Below, one piece after another: positions 24,236 to 35,626 of a DNA stretch of 64,000 bases. This DNA is from Cheilinus undulatus (lineage: Eukaryota; Chordata; Actinopteri; Labriformes; Labridae), in contig NC_054885.1 in NCBI RefSeq assembly GCF_018320785.1, positions 3,608,921-3,672,920 of the forward strand. The letters are read 5' to 3'. A program made the translations under genes and the position numbers. The notes beneath the pieces are model-generated. The model saw only the letters and a list, made by a program, of their open reading frames with translations, ran no database searches and had not been told where the DNA came from. Numbering within the stretch: position 1 is the first letter of the stretch; every line of letters starts with the position of its first letter.

Positions 24236-24396
24236 AAGAGAATAGCGCTCCAACCAGGTCATTCAGGTAAACTCACACCTCTGTGATAAAGTAAATACAC
24301 CGCAAATTAAAAGTGCTTTTTTAACTCATATAGAGCTAAATTTCACACTTTAAAAAGTGACGTTAAACGACACTTTTGAAATTGTGAAATATTTAA

Positions 24397-25764
24397 CCCT
24401 TGGATCCTACTACGTCCATTTTGAGGAAATTCATCATTTTTATCATCATTATTTTGAGTTGATAGTCACATTTTTATAGATTGAGGCATCAAATTTGGCC
24501 AAAGTTATTATTTTTCTTCATATTTAAAAACAAAAGTGTTGCCTATAGAACTCTACTGACGCCAAATAGCTCCATCCATCCTTGTTTGTCCACTAAAATC
24601 ATCAGAAGTAAGTGAAACGATTCGTGCCACTAGATATGGATGTCTGAGAGTGGGCTACATGTGTAGGGAAAAGTTTGTGTGCTCCTACGTGTGTGCTCGG
24701 GTGCGAATCTGCATCTATGTTTACAGCCAGAAATGCCGTAAGTGGAGTGTTTACAGTCAAAAAATGCTACTTCTGGTGTGCAGTCTGGGACTAAGAAAGG
24801 GGGACATTTGGACAATTTCAAATTTGCCCTCACTTCATAGCAAGTGGATGGACATGCATGAGGATGCACGGGTCTTTTCCATCAATAGGAGAGAATATAT
24901 CATATCTCAGATTTGCAGTACATTTATATATGCACGTAATGAGCGTAATCGCGGTCACGTTTTGGTTAGAGCTGGAAATGCGCGTGTTTGTGATTCATAT
25001 CCTACATATATCCTGATTTTTTATGTCTCTACATAAAATAAACCTAACATGAACAAATGCATTCGCTCGCATATGATTTGGTAGAGGAGGAGGCTGGAGA
25101 AAAGGATGGTAAAACTGGTGTGTTTTTGGCTCCAAAAGACTCATCTGTTCAGCATGGATGCTGTCTAACTGAATCCAAGTCATAGACATAGTGGACAATA
25201 ACTGGCATACAAAGGGGGTAACATTGAATTTTTTTATTTTTCTTTATCTATTTTTGTTAGTGGTCAGGGTTGAAGTTGTTGAAGAGGTTTGAGTCAGTGA
25301 AAGTTAAAAAAAAAAAATTTAAAAAAGGGTGTTTTATTAAAGGTTTTCTGTATGTCCAGAATATGGATGTACAAGGACAGATGGAGCTAAAATATGGCAT
25401 TTGGCACTACAAAAAAATTTAAATGCATCAATATCAATTTTACTACTCATCATTGACATGGCCCAGACTGTATTTATTTAAAAAAGGGTTGTTTTTTTTA
25501 ACTAGATCATTTTAAATTGGAAATATGTTGTTTTTGTGTTTTTTACCATAAAAAATACCAGTGACATGGTGTACAATAACTGGCATGAAAAGCTGTTACA
25601 TTTATTTTTTAAATTTTTTTTTTAGTGTTCAGGGTTGAAGTTGTTGAAGCGGTGAAAATAGAAAAAAAACGTTGAAAAATAATTGTTTTATTAACAGTTT
25701 TCTGTATGTCCAGAATATGGACAAACAAGGACAGATGGAGCTAAAAATTACAAGGGAGCGAGGG
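24397..25764 (+). mobile_element. piggyBac-like non-autonomous element, copy 1
   Basis: Flanked by TTAA at 24393-24396 and 25765-25768. It begins CCCTTGGATCC and its other end reads CCCTCGCTCC on the opposite strand, so it has short CCCT inverted ends with a TTAA target as in piggyBac elements. Subterminal inverted repeats CCTTGTTTGTCC (24580-24591) and GGACAAACAAGG (25719-25730) support one unit. The right part is internally duplicated (25257-25380 against 25620-25740). The 128-codon frame at 24650-25036 shows no transposase motif. About 230 bp present in copy 2 is missing. Confidence 0.8.
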
Positions 25765-25794
25765 TTAATATAACAGCTGCAGCAACTCCAGAAA

Positions 25795-25990
25795 AGCTGT
25801 GGAAAGGTGGGTCTCCCCTGGCAAGAACGGAGCAGAAAACCAACCTCATGGAAAGACAGCGAGGAAGAAGATCCACTATGCATCCTTTAGGAACACCTAG
25901 TCACAGGTGACAGCTCTAACTTAGTAGATAACTTCACTCATGGTGCAAATGTATCTCAATAAAAAACAACAACCAGAAATACTAGCAAAA
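25795..25990 (+). repeat. Direct repeat, right copy
   Basis: Counterpart of 23861-24080, with about 85-90% similarity by eye. Suggests duplication of a host segment or a repeat pair around the piggyBac-like insertion. Confidence 0.8.
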
Positions 25991-26639
25991 GAAAGCTGTT
26001 TTGGGATGTGATGGAATAATTATCATGCTATTCAATTACAGTAATCTGAGTAAATGTAATTCGTTACTCTCCACCCTGGTGGAAAGTAGAGGGAGTATAC
26101 AAAGGGAATAAAAGAGGAACGAGAACGCTTCCCTGTGGAGCACCAGAACCAATATGTCGGTATTGTATGTTATTATGAAAGTTACACTGTGTGTAGGGGT
26201 TTGCCAGGGATTTTTGGTCATTAAAAATGAATTAAGCAATAAAAAAATGAAGTTTCGTTGCTGTTTTATCAGCATAGTTGTTGCTATTGTTTGATTTTAG
26301 CTAATGTGGTTATGAAATGAGTTATAAAATTCTGGCATCATGACAACCCTAGGAAGATGTTAAACTAAGTTGTGCCCCAGTTAGCCATCAAGTTATCAAT
26401 ACCTGATCGATAAGAGCTTGCACACAGGTTCGTATGATTACATAAGAGCAGATAAAAGCAGTTTTCAGGGTTGTAGCTCGTTAGCTGCAGGCTCTGTCAG
26501 CTATGTCCTTTAGCTAGCTACAGTAACAGTTCTGAAGTTAGCATTCATGTTAACAAGTGAAGCCAAAGGCTTAGCATGCACTAAAACTGACCAGTCTTCA
26601 TGAAAGCTTGAGCTGCACGTCGGCAGCTATGTGGTTATT

Positions 26640-26900
26640 GTAGTGTCACGCACACACGCACACATGCACGCTCTCTGTCTCCCATAAACCCCTCGGTACC
26701 GTACCGTGGATGTCGGCGGGTCTTCCTGGAACGCGTATCGGCGCAGAGGTCGCTTCCTCCCGGCGTCGGTTTCCGCCGAGGCTCGGTGTCCGTACAGCTC
26801 CACTGCGCTTTGAAATAAGTCGAGAAAAAGGGAATAATGGAGCCAGTAGGACGTATCTCACCTCCTACCGTTTCACTTCCTCCGTATTTACAGTTGCCTG
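26640..26900. promoter_or_regulatory. CpG-rich candidate promoter / first exon
   Basis: The densest run of CpG in the window: 26690-26830 with GGTACCGTACCG, TGTCGGCGGG, ACGCGTATCGGCGC and CCCGGCGTCGG. On the minus strand a GGAAGTGAAAC site (ETS/IRF-like) lies at about 26870-26882. The segment stands in AT-rich DNA and looks like a CpG-island promoter. Direction is not certain. If minus, it could start the gene whose exon candidate is at 5702-5845; if plus, it could be an upstream promoter of cyb561. No strong donor was found. Confidence 0.45.
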
Positions 26901-26965
26901 TCTCCCTCTCTCTCTCCCTCTCTCACCCACCACCAACAACAACATTATTGACGTCCTCTTGCTGC

Positions 26966-26996
26966 CACGTGACCAGTCTGCTGGGGCTAAAAATAG
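26966..26996. promoter_or_regulatory. E-box and MEF2-type motif pair
   Basis: CACGTG at 26966-26971 and CTAAAAATAG (perfect MEF2 consensus) at 26987-26996, just outside the CpG-rich segment. Motif matches only. Confidence 0.35.
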
Positions 26997-27434
26997 ACTC
27001 AATAGAAACCAATGGAGGCAGACGGACATGGCTGAGATAGACAGGGAGGCAGACAGATACAGCGGAGCAACTCCTCTAAACCTACTTTACTGTATTTTAC
27101 CTCCTTTCAGAGCCAGAATCTCAATGCACCGTTTTTATTTACGCGGTAGCTGTTTTAATCTGACATCACCCTGAAGGCAGGGAGCTGAAAAGTCCTAAAA
27201 TGTTGGCCAGCTGCTTCAAGGTCCAAGTTTTAACTCATGCAACATCTGAAAATACAACTTAGAGGAAAAATAGGGGCATTATGCCTTTAAAGAAAGAATA
27301 AAACTGATATTGCATCAGTGATTCACACACTACAGTTTAAACACAGCGGTCATAATCAACGCGAGTCTGGTTATGCTCAAGGTTTCTGCCTGTTAAAGGC
27401 AGTTTATCTCTGTCTAACTTTCCTGAACGCAGGG

Positions 27435-28135
27435 CCAGATTTACCCTTCATCGCACCCCAGGGCAACAACTTTTAAGGGCCCCTTTGAATATCTTAACAA
27501 AGTGGTTTTCAAACTTTTTTCGCCCAAAGCACACCTAAGGTTAAGCCAGAATCTTAAGGCACACCATATTCATATCAATACAAAATAGACTTTTAAATAA
27601 TACAACAGTCAAGGTGGCCCATAAGGGGGAAGAAGGAGAGAGGTTTCTCACTCTCAGACAAAAGGGGGTGGCAAAATTGGGCAAAAAGTGCCTGAAAGGT
27701 GGCAAAACACTGGGTTAAAGTGATGATAAAACATGGCAAAATTGGGTAAAAAAGTGGCAAGACAAAGTCAAAAATGGTTAACAACTGGCATAAGGGGCAA
27801 AAAAATTGGTAAATGGTGGCAAAACATGTTGAAAGCAGGCAAAGTTGATGAAAAGTAGCAGGAAGGTGGCAAAAATGGGTTAAAAGTGTTAAAAAGAGAC
27901 AAAATAGGTTACAAGAGAGAGAAAAGTGGCAAAAAAGGGTTAAAGTTGCTACAACGTGGTAAAATGTGATGAAAAAATTGGCAAAAATGAACAAATAATA
28001 GCAAAAGTAGGCAAAAACTGTCAAAAAGGTAGCAAAAATGGGTTGAAGTGATGATAAAACACTGCAACACTGGGTAAAAAGTGGCATAGTGGTGCAGTAT
28101 GACTAAAGGCCATCTATGGACAGGATGGGGCACCA
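27435..28135 (+). mobile_element. hAT-like composite element, partial, with minisatellite
   Basis: GGTGGCCCATAAGGGGGA at 27613 matches GGGCCACCCATAAGGGGGG at 53862. It is followed at 27660-28090 by units such as GGCAAAAATGGGTTAAAAG and AAAAAGTGGCAAAA. Upstream, GTGGTTTTCAAACTTTTTT resembles a decayed hAT end. The 164-codon minus-strand frame is array translation. Confidence 0.6.
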
Positions 28136-28369
28136 CTGCACAAAGAGCTGTCATACATTTATGGTTAAATAATTAGAAATCCTGGTTAAGACTGAATGAT
28201 TTTTAACGTGTCTACACCTACTATCTCTGTAATAAAAAAGACAAGGAATTCTGAACTATTAGCCCTTTATTTCATAAAAATACACAAGTGAGAATTTCAG
28301 CCCCAGCCAATGTAAAGAGAGACTCTCCTACTGAAGAAGTCACCAGTGATTTAGAATATGCTGTATAGT

Positions 28370-30730
28370 ATTCTGAGATTTGTCAGGGTAGGAGAGGGCA
28401 CTCTATCATATTTTGTCCACCAAGAGGACACCCTGGAGGGCTCTTTAGCGGTTTTTGTCCACTGTGAGGACATCTCAGAGGGCACACTACCACATCAGTT
28501 ACACTGTGAATACATCTTAAAAGACACTTTATCACCGTTTGTCCTTTGGACCGACTTCTCTGAGCACACTATCACTTTCAATCCATTTGAAGGACATTTT
28601 GGAGTTCACATTAACACTTCTTGTCCACTGGTAGGGCATCTCAGAGCACACTCTATCACTTTTTGTTGATTGGCAGGACAACCTAGATGGCACTTTATCA
28701 CTTTTTATCCACTGTGAAGACAACTCAGAGGGCATTTTATCCCCTAACATCCATTGAATGTTAGGGGACTGCACTCTATCACATTTTGCTCACTGGAAGG
28801 ACATCTCAGAGGGCACTTTACCAGATTTTGTCCACTCCAAGGACATCTTAAAGGGCACTTTCTCATATTTTGTTGACTCGGAGGACATCTCGGAGGGCAC
28901 TTTCTCAGATTTTATTGACTGGGAAGACAACTTGGAGCAGAGTTATCACTTTTTGTCCACTGGAAAGACATCCAGGAGTGCAGTAGGCGTTTTTCCACTG
29001 TGACAACATCTCAGAGGGCACTTTATCATAAGGGATATTTATAAATGTTGTCCCAGCAGAAGGCACTTTACCATATTTGCTTCTGGCCATCCAGGAGAGC
29101 TTTTTAAAATCCCTTTTTGTCCACTGTAAGGACACCCCCAACAACACTTTTTCCTTTTTATTCCACCAAAAGGAGATCTCCAATAACACTGTATCACCTT
29201 TGGTCCACTGGAAGGCCACCCCCAGTAGACTTTTGGTCAACTGGAAAGACATCACCAACAGCACTTTATCCCTTTTCTACACTGGACGGACCACCCCCAA
29301 CAGCACTTTATAACCTTTTGCCAACTGGAAGGACATCACAAACAGCACTTTTTCACTTTTTTATTCACTGGAAGAACATCCGCAACAGCACTTTATCACT
29401 TTTTGTTCACTGGAAGGACATCCCGAACAGCACTTTCTCACCTTTTGCCCACTGGGAGGACAACACCAACAGCACTTTATCCCTTTTCTACACTGGATGG
29501 ACATCCCTAACAGCAATTTTTCCTTTTTATTTCACCCAAGGGAGATCTCCAACAACAATTTATCACTTTTGGCCAACTGGAAGGACATCCCCAACAGCAC
29601 TTTATCCCTTTTGGTCCACTGTAAGGAATCACCAACAGCACTTTACCCCCTTTCTACACTACACTTTCTACACTAGAAGGACATCCCAAAAGACACTTTA
29701 TCCCTTTTCAACACTGTTTGGAAACTCCCAACAGCACTTCATCACTTTTCTACACTGGAAGGACATCCCAAACAACTCTTTATCCCTTTGGTCCACTGGA
29801 AGGACATCCCCAACAGCACTTTATTCCTTTTGGTCTACTGGAAAAACATCGCCAACAGCACTTTATCCCCTTTCTACACTGGAAGGACACCCCCAACAGC
29901 ACTTTATCACTTTTCGTTCACTGGAAGGACATCCCCAACAGCACTTTATTCCTTTTCTACACTGGAAGGACATCCCAAACAGCACTCTATCAGTTTTTGT
30001 CCACTAGAAGGACATCCCAAACAGCACTTTATCCCTTTTGGTCCACTGGAAGGACACCCCCAAACAGCACTTTATCCCTTTTGGTCCACTGGAAGAACAT
30101 CCCCAAGAGCACTTTATCACTTTTTCTGAATTGGAAGGATATTCCTAAGAGCAGAATATCCCTTTTTGTCCACTGGAAGGACACTCCAAACAGCACCTTA
30201 TACCTTTTCTACTCTAGAAGGACATCCCCAACAGCACTTTATCCCTTTTGGTCCACTGGAAAGACATCGCTAACAGCACTTTATCCCCTTTCTGCACTGG
30301 AAGGACACCCCCAACAGCACTTTATCACCTTTTGCCAACTGGAAGGACATCGCCAACACAACTTTATCACTTTTTGTGAACTTGAAGAACATTCCTAAGA
30401 GCACTGTATCACTTTTTGTCCTCTTTAAGAGCATCCCAAAGGGCACTTCAATTTTTCCACTGGAAGGATAACCTGGAGGGAACGTAATCACTTTTTGCCC
30501 ACTGAAGAGGCAAACTAGAGGAGACTTTATCATGTTTTTCCCACTGGGTGGGCTACTCAAAGGGCCTCTAATCACTTCTTGTCAACTGAAAAGGCATCTT
30601 TAACACTTTTTTGCCCATGTAAGGGACACCAGGAGGCCGGGGTTGACCCATTTTTGTCAACCATAAGGGCATCCTCAAATGCACTTTAATCTTTTTTGTC
30701 CACTGGAAGTGCACTGCAGATTTTACACAG
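28370..30730 (+). repeat. 42-bp minisatellite array A
   Basis: About 55 units with a period of 42 bp (41-43). Spacing was measured between AACAGCAC words at 29257, 29299, 29341 and 29384. There are two subfamilies. 28.37-29.1 kb has CTCAGAGGGCACTTTATCAC with TTGTCCACTGGAAGGACAT. 29.1-30.4 kb has CCCAACAGCACTTTATCCC with the same CACTGGAAGGACAT core. Because 42 is a multiple of three, long open frames run through it (296 codons from 29117, 226 codons from 29718). These are repeat products, not evidence of a gene. Confidence 0.95.
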
Positions 30731-30739
30731 TGTGTTTTT

Positions 30740-31640
30740 ATAACTTTGCATTTTTTTGCTACACTTCCTCTTCTTGGAATTCATATGTCAAGTGTTGGCA
30801 ACAGTGGCAGCAATGGCACGGTCTCCTTTAGAAGTATTCACTGTTGGATCAAGTGTCTGCAGATTTAATAATCTAACTGTTGCATCTGCAGCCATACTGG
30901 TAAATAAATGACCTGCTGAACCTCAGCCATGAGTTTACATTTCCTCAGGAGGCCTGGTCAGAGTTAGTGAGTTTTCCTGCCCAGTAATCCAGTTTTGATA
31001 ATCACATTACATCATTACTCTCCTCACTAATAAAGTGGAGTAGCACATTTTTCGCCTGATAATCAGGAAGTTTCCTGTTGCAGCCTAAAAATACCTGCAC
31101 TCGAAGCAGATTAATGCATAAGAGGTCCTAACATAACAGAGAACAATTTAAATATAATAATACTGTTATTTCATGTAAACTGTGTTGATACAGGGATGAA
31201 AAGTGCTCCTCTTATGTCTGATTATTAGAGGACATGCACACCTCAGGTGGATGAAATCCTAGATTATCTTAAACTAACATCTGACAATAACTCGGTGCAG
31301 AGTGTGGGAGCAAAAATAAGGAGCAGAAAAGGCTTTTAAAGGCACAAAATGCAAAGTAAGTTACACAGAAACCTTGTGAAAAGGTCTAGACGAGCCAAAT
31401 CGGTGTGTGATTTTGCCTCCATTTAAGGAAACCCCTGTGACGCCTGTCAAAAGCGGTTCAAAAATACCTTCAGTAATGTCACATGGAAGGAGAAAAGGCC
31501 AGATTTAAACTGTATCTAAAAGGGGAAGATGGCTCCATCTTGATTTCATTCTCCATTGTTTATAATTTAAAGTGAGTGCAAGAAAAGAGGCAAGAAGAGG
31601 AAGCAAAGCTGCATCTAAAAATATCTTTACTGTTTGCACA
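30740..31640. other. Intergenic, no gene identified
   Basis: Ordinary AT-rich sequence with no repeat or exon signature that I can support. Confidence 0.35.
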
Positions 31641-31975
31641 TTGTGACTGCAAAACAGATAGATGAGGAGGAGGAGGAGGTGCAGGGAGCGGAGAAGAAGG
31701 AGGCTGGGAATAATGAGGGAGGAGAGGAGGTGAGAGGATGCGACAGAGGAGGAAGGATGAAGGAGATGTTTGCAGAGAGATGGGGTGAGGAAGGAAAGAG
31801 AAGGTTAGGAGGAGGAGGAGGAGTGTGAAGGTGAGGGGAGAGTGGAAGAGAGGAGAAATATTTTGCGTGCACAGAGGAGAAGAAGAAGATAGAAATGAGT
31901 GTGAGAGCGGGGGCGGACTGAAAAGACAGCCGGAGTGAGAGACAGAAATAGAGAGAAAGAGAGAAAGAGCTATTC
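31640..31975. repeat. GA-rich purine tract
   Basis: About 330 bp of GAGGA/AGAAG-type sequence on the + strand (GAGGAGGAGGAGG at several places). Strong purine asymmetry could allow triplex or G-rich structures. Confidence 0.75.
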
Positions 31976-31988
31976 TGGTAATGATACT

Positions 31989-32002
31989 GTTGCCATGGAG
32001 AC
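31989..32002. promoter_or_regulatory. RFX X-box-like palindrome
   Basis: GTTGCCATGGAGAC fits the RFX X-box consensus (GTTRCCATGGYAAC) with one weak position. It lies just after a purine-rich stretch and before a CCAAT box in inverse orientation (GATTGG at about 32062). A promoter or enhancer is possible. Confidence 0.4.
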
Positions 32003-32329
32003 GCTGTCCTTAGTCAGACTACTCTACAGGTGCCTCGTGGGTATTTTAAAAGGACCCCTGTGATTGGTTGAGGCCTTTAAGAGAGAGGAATATTGATTCG
32101 TTGACATGGGTGGAGGTTAAAGGTCCTGTGATTACCCTCTGAATGCTTCATAACATCCTCCTCCTTCTCCTCCATCCCCCTGCTGTTCCTTCGTCTCTGA
32201 AGAGCCATAAATGAATTTAATTACAGATAGAAATACAACACAGTTTCCTGCATGATCCCAAAGAAATGTTGCACCCTGGGTTAAATGGACAGACGTCTAT
32301 TTAACCATCAAGAGAAACAAGGATTTATA

Positions 32330-32525
32330 CAGTGCATTCTGAAAGGATTTTTTTATGATGCAGCCTGATGCTACAATTAAAAACACATTTTTTTATTCTA
32401 ATTAATCTAAACTCAGTACCAATTATGACAAAAGGAAAACAGAGTTTTTAAATGTTTTGCAAATTTATTTTTAAAAAAAACTGAAAAATCACACTGACAA
32501 GTATTTAGACTCTAATTCAGTTATT
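32330..32525 (+). mobile_element. Solo Tc1-type terminal region
   Basis: TA followed by CAGTGCATTCTGAAAGGAT, then ATGATGCAGCCTGATGCTA, then TAATCTAAACTCAGTACC, then TTTGCAAATTTATTTTTAAA is the typical 200-bp end of a fish Tc1-like element of the CAGTGCATTC type. No transposase follows; the next sequence is a LINE fragment. Confidence 0.75.
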
Positions 32526-32659
32526 TTGTTTTCTTGTTTTAATGAAATACATGAGAAAAAGGAAATCATGTGACCCATTGGGAAAGGTGAACATTTCAAA
32601 ATAAAAGCCCTCATGTCTGAATTTGAGCTTACATTGCCATTCGCTGCATTTTACAGTAT

Positions 32660-32890
32660 AATAATAGAGGGTCAGCACCTTCAAGTCTGAGGCCATGGAT
32701 ATCTGCACCCTCCAGGTGGGGAGTGAGTCTTTTCCCCGAGTGAAGGCGTTCAAGTATCTTGGTGCAGCATCTGCGGTATTGCAGATGTTGTACCACACAC
32801 GGTGAAGAGGGAGCTGCGCCAGAAGGCAAAACTCTCAATTTACTTTGCCCCAACCCTCACCTATAGTCATGAACTCTGGGTAATGACCGG
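32660..32890 (+). mobile_element. LINE reverse-transcriptase fragment, internally deleted
   Basis: CAGCACCTTCAAGTCTGAGG, then CTCCAGGTGGGGAGTGAGTC, then CAAAACTCTCAATTTACTTT, then CTCACCTATAGTCATGAACT match 196-470 of the first LINE with internal gaps. It ends where the palindromic MITE begins at 32900, so that MITE may have inserted into it. Confidence 0.8.
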
Positions 32891-32899
32891 AAAAATGAT

Positions 32900-33633
32900 G
32901 CCCTGTTTACACGACAACGTTTTCGAGTGAAAACGCAAAAGTTTTGTAGCGTTTTGGCTGTCCGTTTACACGGCAACGGAGTTTTGGTGCCTGAAAACAA
33001 AACTTTTTGGAAACGGCACCAGATGCCCCGTTGATACGACAACGTTTTGCTTCGTTTTCTGTTTTCATTTCCAAAAAGCTCCATGTTCAGACGGCAATGT
33101 TTCCAAAACAGTCTCCGCTCACACGAGACTGTGGGAAACACCAAAAACGATGTAGTATACATGCCAGGCCAGTAGATGGCGGTGTGATTTTTGTGCCTGC
33201 ACCAGATTCTGACTCGACCCATGCACCATCGAAGGGTGTATGGGTAGAGGCACGAAATACATCTCTGCTGATTCAAGTGATGGTGAGATAAATCAACACT
33301 TTGTTGATGAAGTACAGTTAAATTCAAAAGAGTGAGGAGCACAAACACTAGGCTGGTGTCGACCATCTTTGTTTTGGGCTTCCCATCCACGCATGCGTTA
33401 TAAGCCTACTCGCACATGGATACTTACTGTGCGAATGTTCGCTTTCAGAAAGTGACGTTTTCCCTGTTTACACAGAGATGGAGATGGGGGCGCTTTGAAA
33501 AACTTCCACTCTGGAGCCTGTTTCCAAAAAGTTTCATTTTCAGGCACCCGAACGCTGTTGTTGTGTAAACGGACAGCCAAAACGCTACAAAACTTTTGCG
33601 TTTTCACTCAAAAAGTTGTGATGTAGATAAGGC
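32900..33633. mobile_element. Foldback MITE with ~100-bp inverted ends
   Basis: The left arm carries GAGTGAAAACGCAAAAGTTT, then GCGTTTTGGCTGTCCGTTTA, then TTTTTGGAAAC. The right arm repeats these in reverse complement at 33510-33620. Tips read GCCCTGTTTACAC and GCCTTATCTACAT, similar to the element at 51373-51982, which suggests a PIF/Harbinger relation. No perfect target duplication is visible. The minus-strand 177-codon frame spanning it is a chance frame. Confidence 0.75.
33169..33180 (+). promoter_or_regulatory. CTCF-type core motif inside the foldback MITE
   Basis: CCAGTAGATGGC fits the CTCF core consensus at all twelve positions. The related MITE fragment at 1098 has CCAGTAGTTGGC, one change away. 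Confidence 0.35.
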
Positions 33634-33711
33634 TCAGTTACCCTGGCCTTTGACCTCTAAAATCTAATCTGTCCATCCTTGAGTCAGAGTGGACATTTGT
33701 GCAGAGTTTAA

Positions 33712-34953
33712 CCCTTGGATCCTACTATGTCCGTTTTGAGGACATTCATCATTTTCATCATCATTTTTTTGAGCTGATAGTCACATTTTTATAGATTGAG
33801 ACATCAAATTTAGCCAAAGTTATTATTTTTCTTCATATTAAAAAAAAACAAAGTGTTGCCCATAGAACTCTACTGACACCAAATAGCTCCATCCATCCTT
33901 GTTTGTCCAAAATCTGGACAATAGACTTCCATTAAAAGCAGGTTTTTTGAGTGTGTGTCTATGGCACCAAAACAACATACAGCAACCTTTTCTATGCAGT
34001 CACTCGATCACCAGGGATCTAAATTTCACCATTCCACAGTGATCCAGCAGATGGTGCCAGCGCACCATTTTAACCCCTTCAGCAACGCGCATGCAGGATT
34101 TCTTCCATGGACTCAGTGTTTGAAGCGCTATTTCATCCACTAAACATCATCAGAATTAAATAAACCGATTCGTGCCACTAGATATGGATGTCTGAGAGTG
34201 GGCTACATGTGTAAGGAAAAGTTCATGTGCTCCTACGTGTGTGCTCGGGTGCGAATCTGCATCTATGTTTACAGCAGGACATGCCGTAAGTGGAGTATTT
34301 ACGGTCGAAAATGCTACTTCCGGGTTCTGCAGTCTGGGACTAAGAAAGGGGGACATTTGGACAATTTCAACTTTGCCCTCACTTCATAGCAAGTGGATGG
34401 ACATGCATGAGGATGCACGGGTCTTTTCCATCAATAAGAGAGAATATATCATATCTCAAATATGCAGTACATTTATATATGTGCATAATTAATGTAATCG
34501 AGGTCACATTTTGGTTAGAGGTGGAAATGCACGTGTTCGTGGTTCATATCCTACATATTTCCTCTGAATTTCTATGCCGGTACATAGAAATAAACCTAAC
34601 AGGAACAAATGCATTCACTTGCATATGATTTGGTAGAGGAGGAGGCTGGAGAAAAGGATGGTAAAACTGGTGTGTTTTTGGCTCCGATAGACTCATCTGT
34701 TCAGCATGGACGCTATCTAACTGAATCCAAGTCATAGGCATAGTGGACAATAACTGGCATACAAAGGGGGTAACATTGTTTTTTTTTTTTTTCTTAGTGG
34801 ACAGGGTTGAAGTTGTTGAAGAGATTTGAAGCAGTGAAAGTAAAAAAAAAAAAAAAGCTGTTGAAAAATGATTATTTTATTAATACTTATCTGCATGTCA
34901 GATTTCTGGACCTGCTGACCTCAACCATGCTTAAAATTACAACGGAGTGAGGG
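33712..34953 (+). mobile_element. piggyBac-like non-autonomous element, copy 2
   Basis: Flanked by TTAA at 33708-33711 and 34954-34957, starting CCCTTGGATCC and ending (other strand) CCCTCACTCCG. It is collinear with copy 1, but has 230 bp (about 33906-34135) that copy 1 lacks and no tandem duplication on the right. TCCA lies at both edges of the missing stretch. No transposase motif. Confidence 0.8.
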
Positions 34954-34959
34954 TTAAGG

Positions 34960-35620
34960 GATATTTCTGTATTTATGAAGTTGGGTTGAATAAGGTACTT
35001 GGTAAAAGTAGTGGCATTATCCTCCAGTGAGTTCAGTGTGCGCTGTCCCTTTAAGGAGAGCATTCTGGGTGCAGCAGCAAGGAAGCTAGGCTATGCAGCA
35101 TAACAGATGGGTACACTGCTCTGTGTAATTTCAAGAGTTTAAGGTAAAAATGGGCCGAAAAACAACGTTGGCTCAAATGCATGCTGTATCAAAAAAATAG
35201 AAGCATTTTATTTTCCCCCATAATGCATCTGTGTTTGTCACTATCTTGTAATGCATCCTGAGGCTATGTGTTCACCACAGGTATCCTCATCTGATCAGCT
35301 GGTTTGGTCTGTGAGCATCATCACAGAAAACAACAACGACCTAAAATAAAACCAAACTAAAATGAGTGATTTTGACTCCAGTGGTGATGATGTGGCGTTT
35401 CCTGTGGGTTCAGAGAGATATTGTTATGATACGGTACAAATTCTTCTATTTTGGTGTTGTTGTTTTGTTTCTTGTTAGCTTGTTCCTCGCTGATTTATTT
35501 ATCGGACAGTGCAGGAGTCAGGATCGTCTTTAGCTTCTCCCCTGGAAGATGAGTAGACCGGTTATGTAAAGCTCTGCGGATGCATCATTCACAAACCCGT
35601 ACCCTTCTCACCAGGACTGC
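34960..35620. other. Intergenic, no gene identified
   Basis: No repeat ends or exon signature recognised. Confidence 0.35.
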
Positions 35621-35626
35621 CCACTT

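Noticed and set aside
24650..25036. Possible piggyBac transposase in the 128-codon frame
   Set aside because: No DDD-type catalytic context or cysteine-rich C-terminal domain, and the frame is broken in the second copy.
27593..28087. 164-codon minus-strand frame rich in F, L, C and H
   Set aside because: Reverse translation of the GGCAAAAATGGGTTAAA-type array; the same effect produces the frames at 19.2-20.1 kb.
29117..30007. 296-codon + strand frame
   Set aside because: It is wholly inside the 42-bp minisatellite and its product is the translated repeat; no start context or non-repeat sequence.
32857..33390. 177-codon minus-strand frame
   Set aside because: Spans LINE remnant and one arm of the foldback MITE; no domain, and the arm sequence reads open on both strands by composition.
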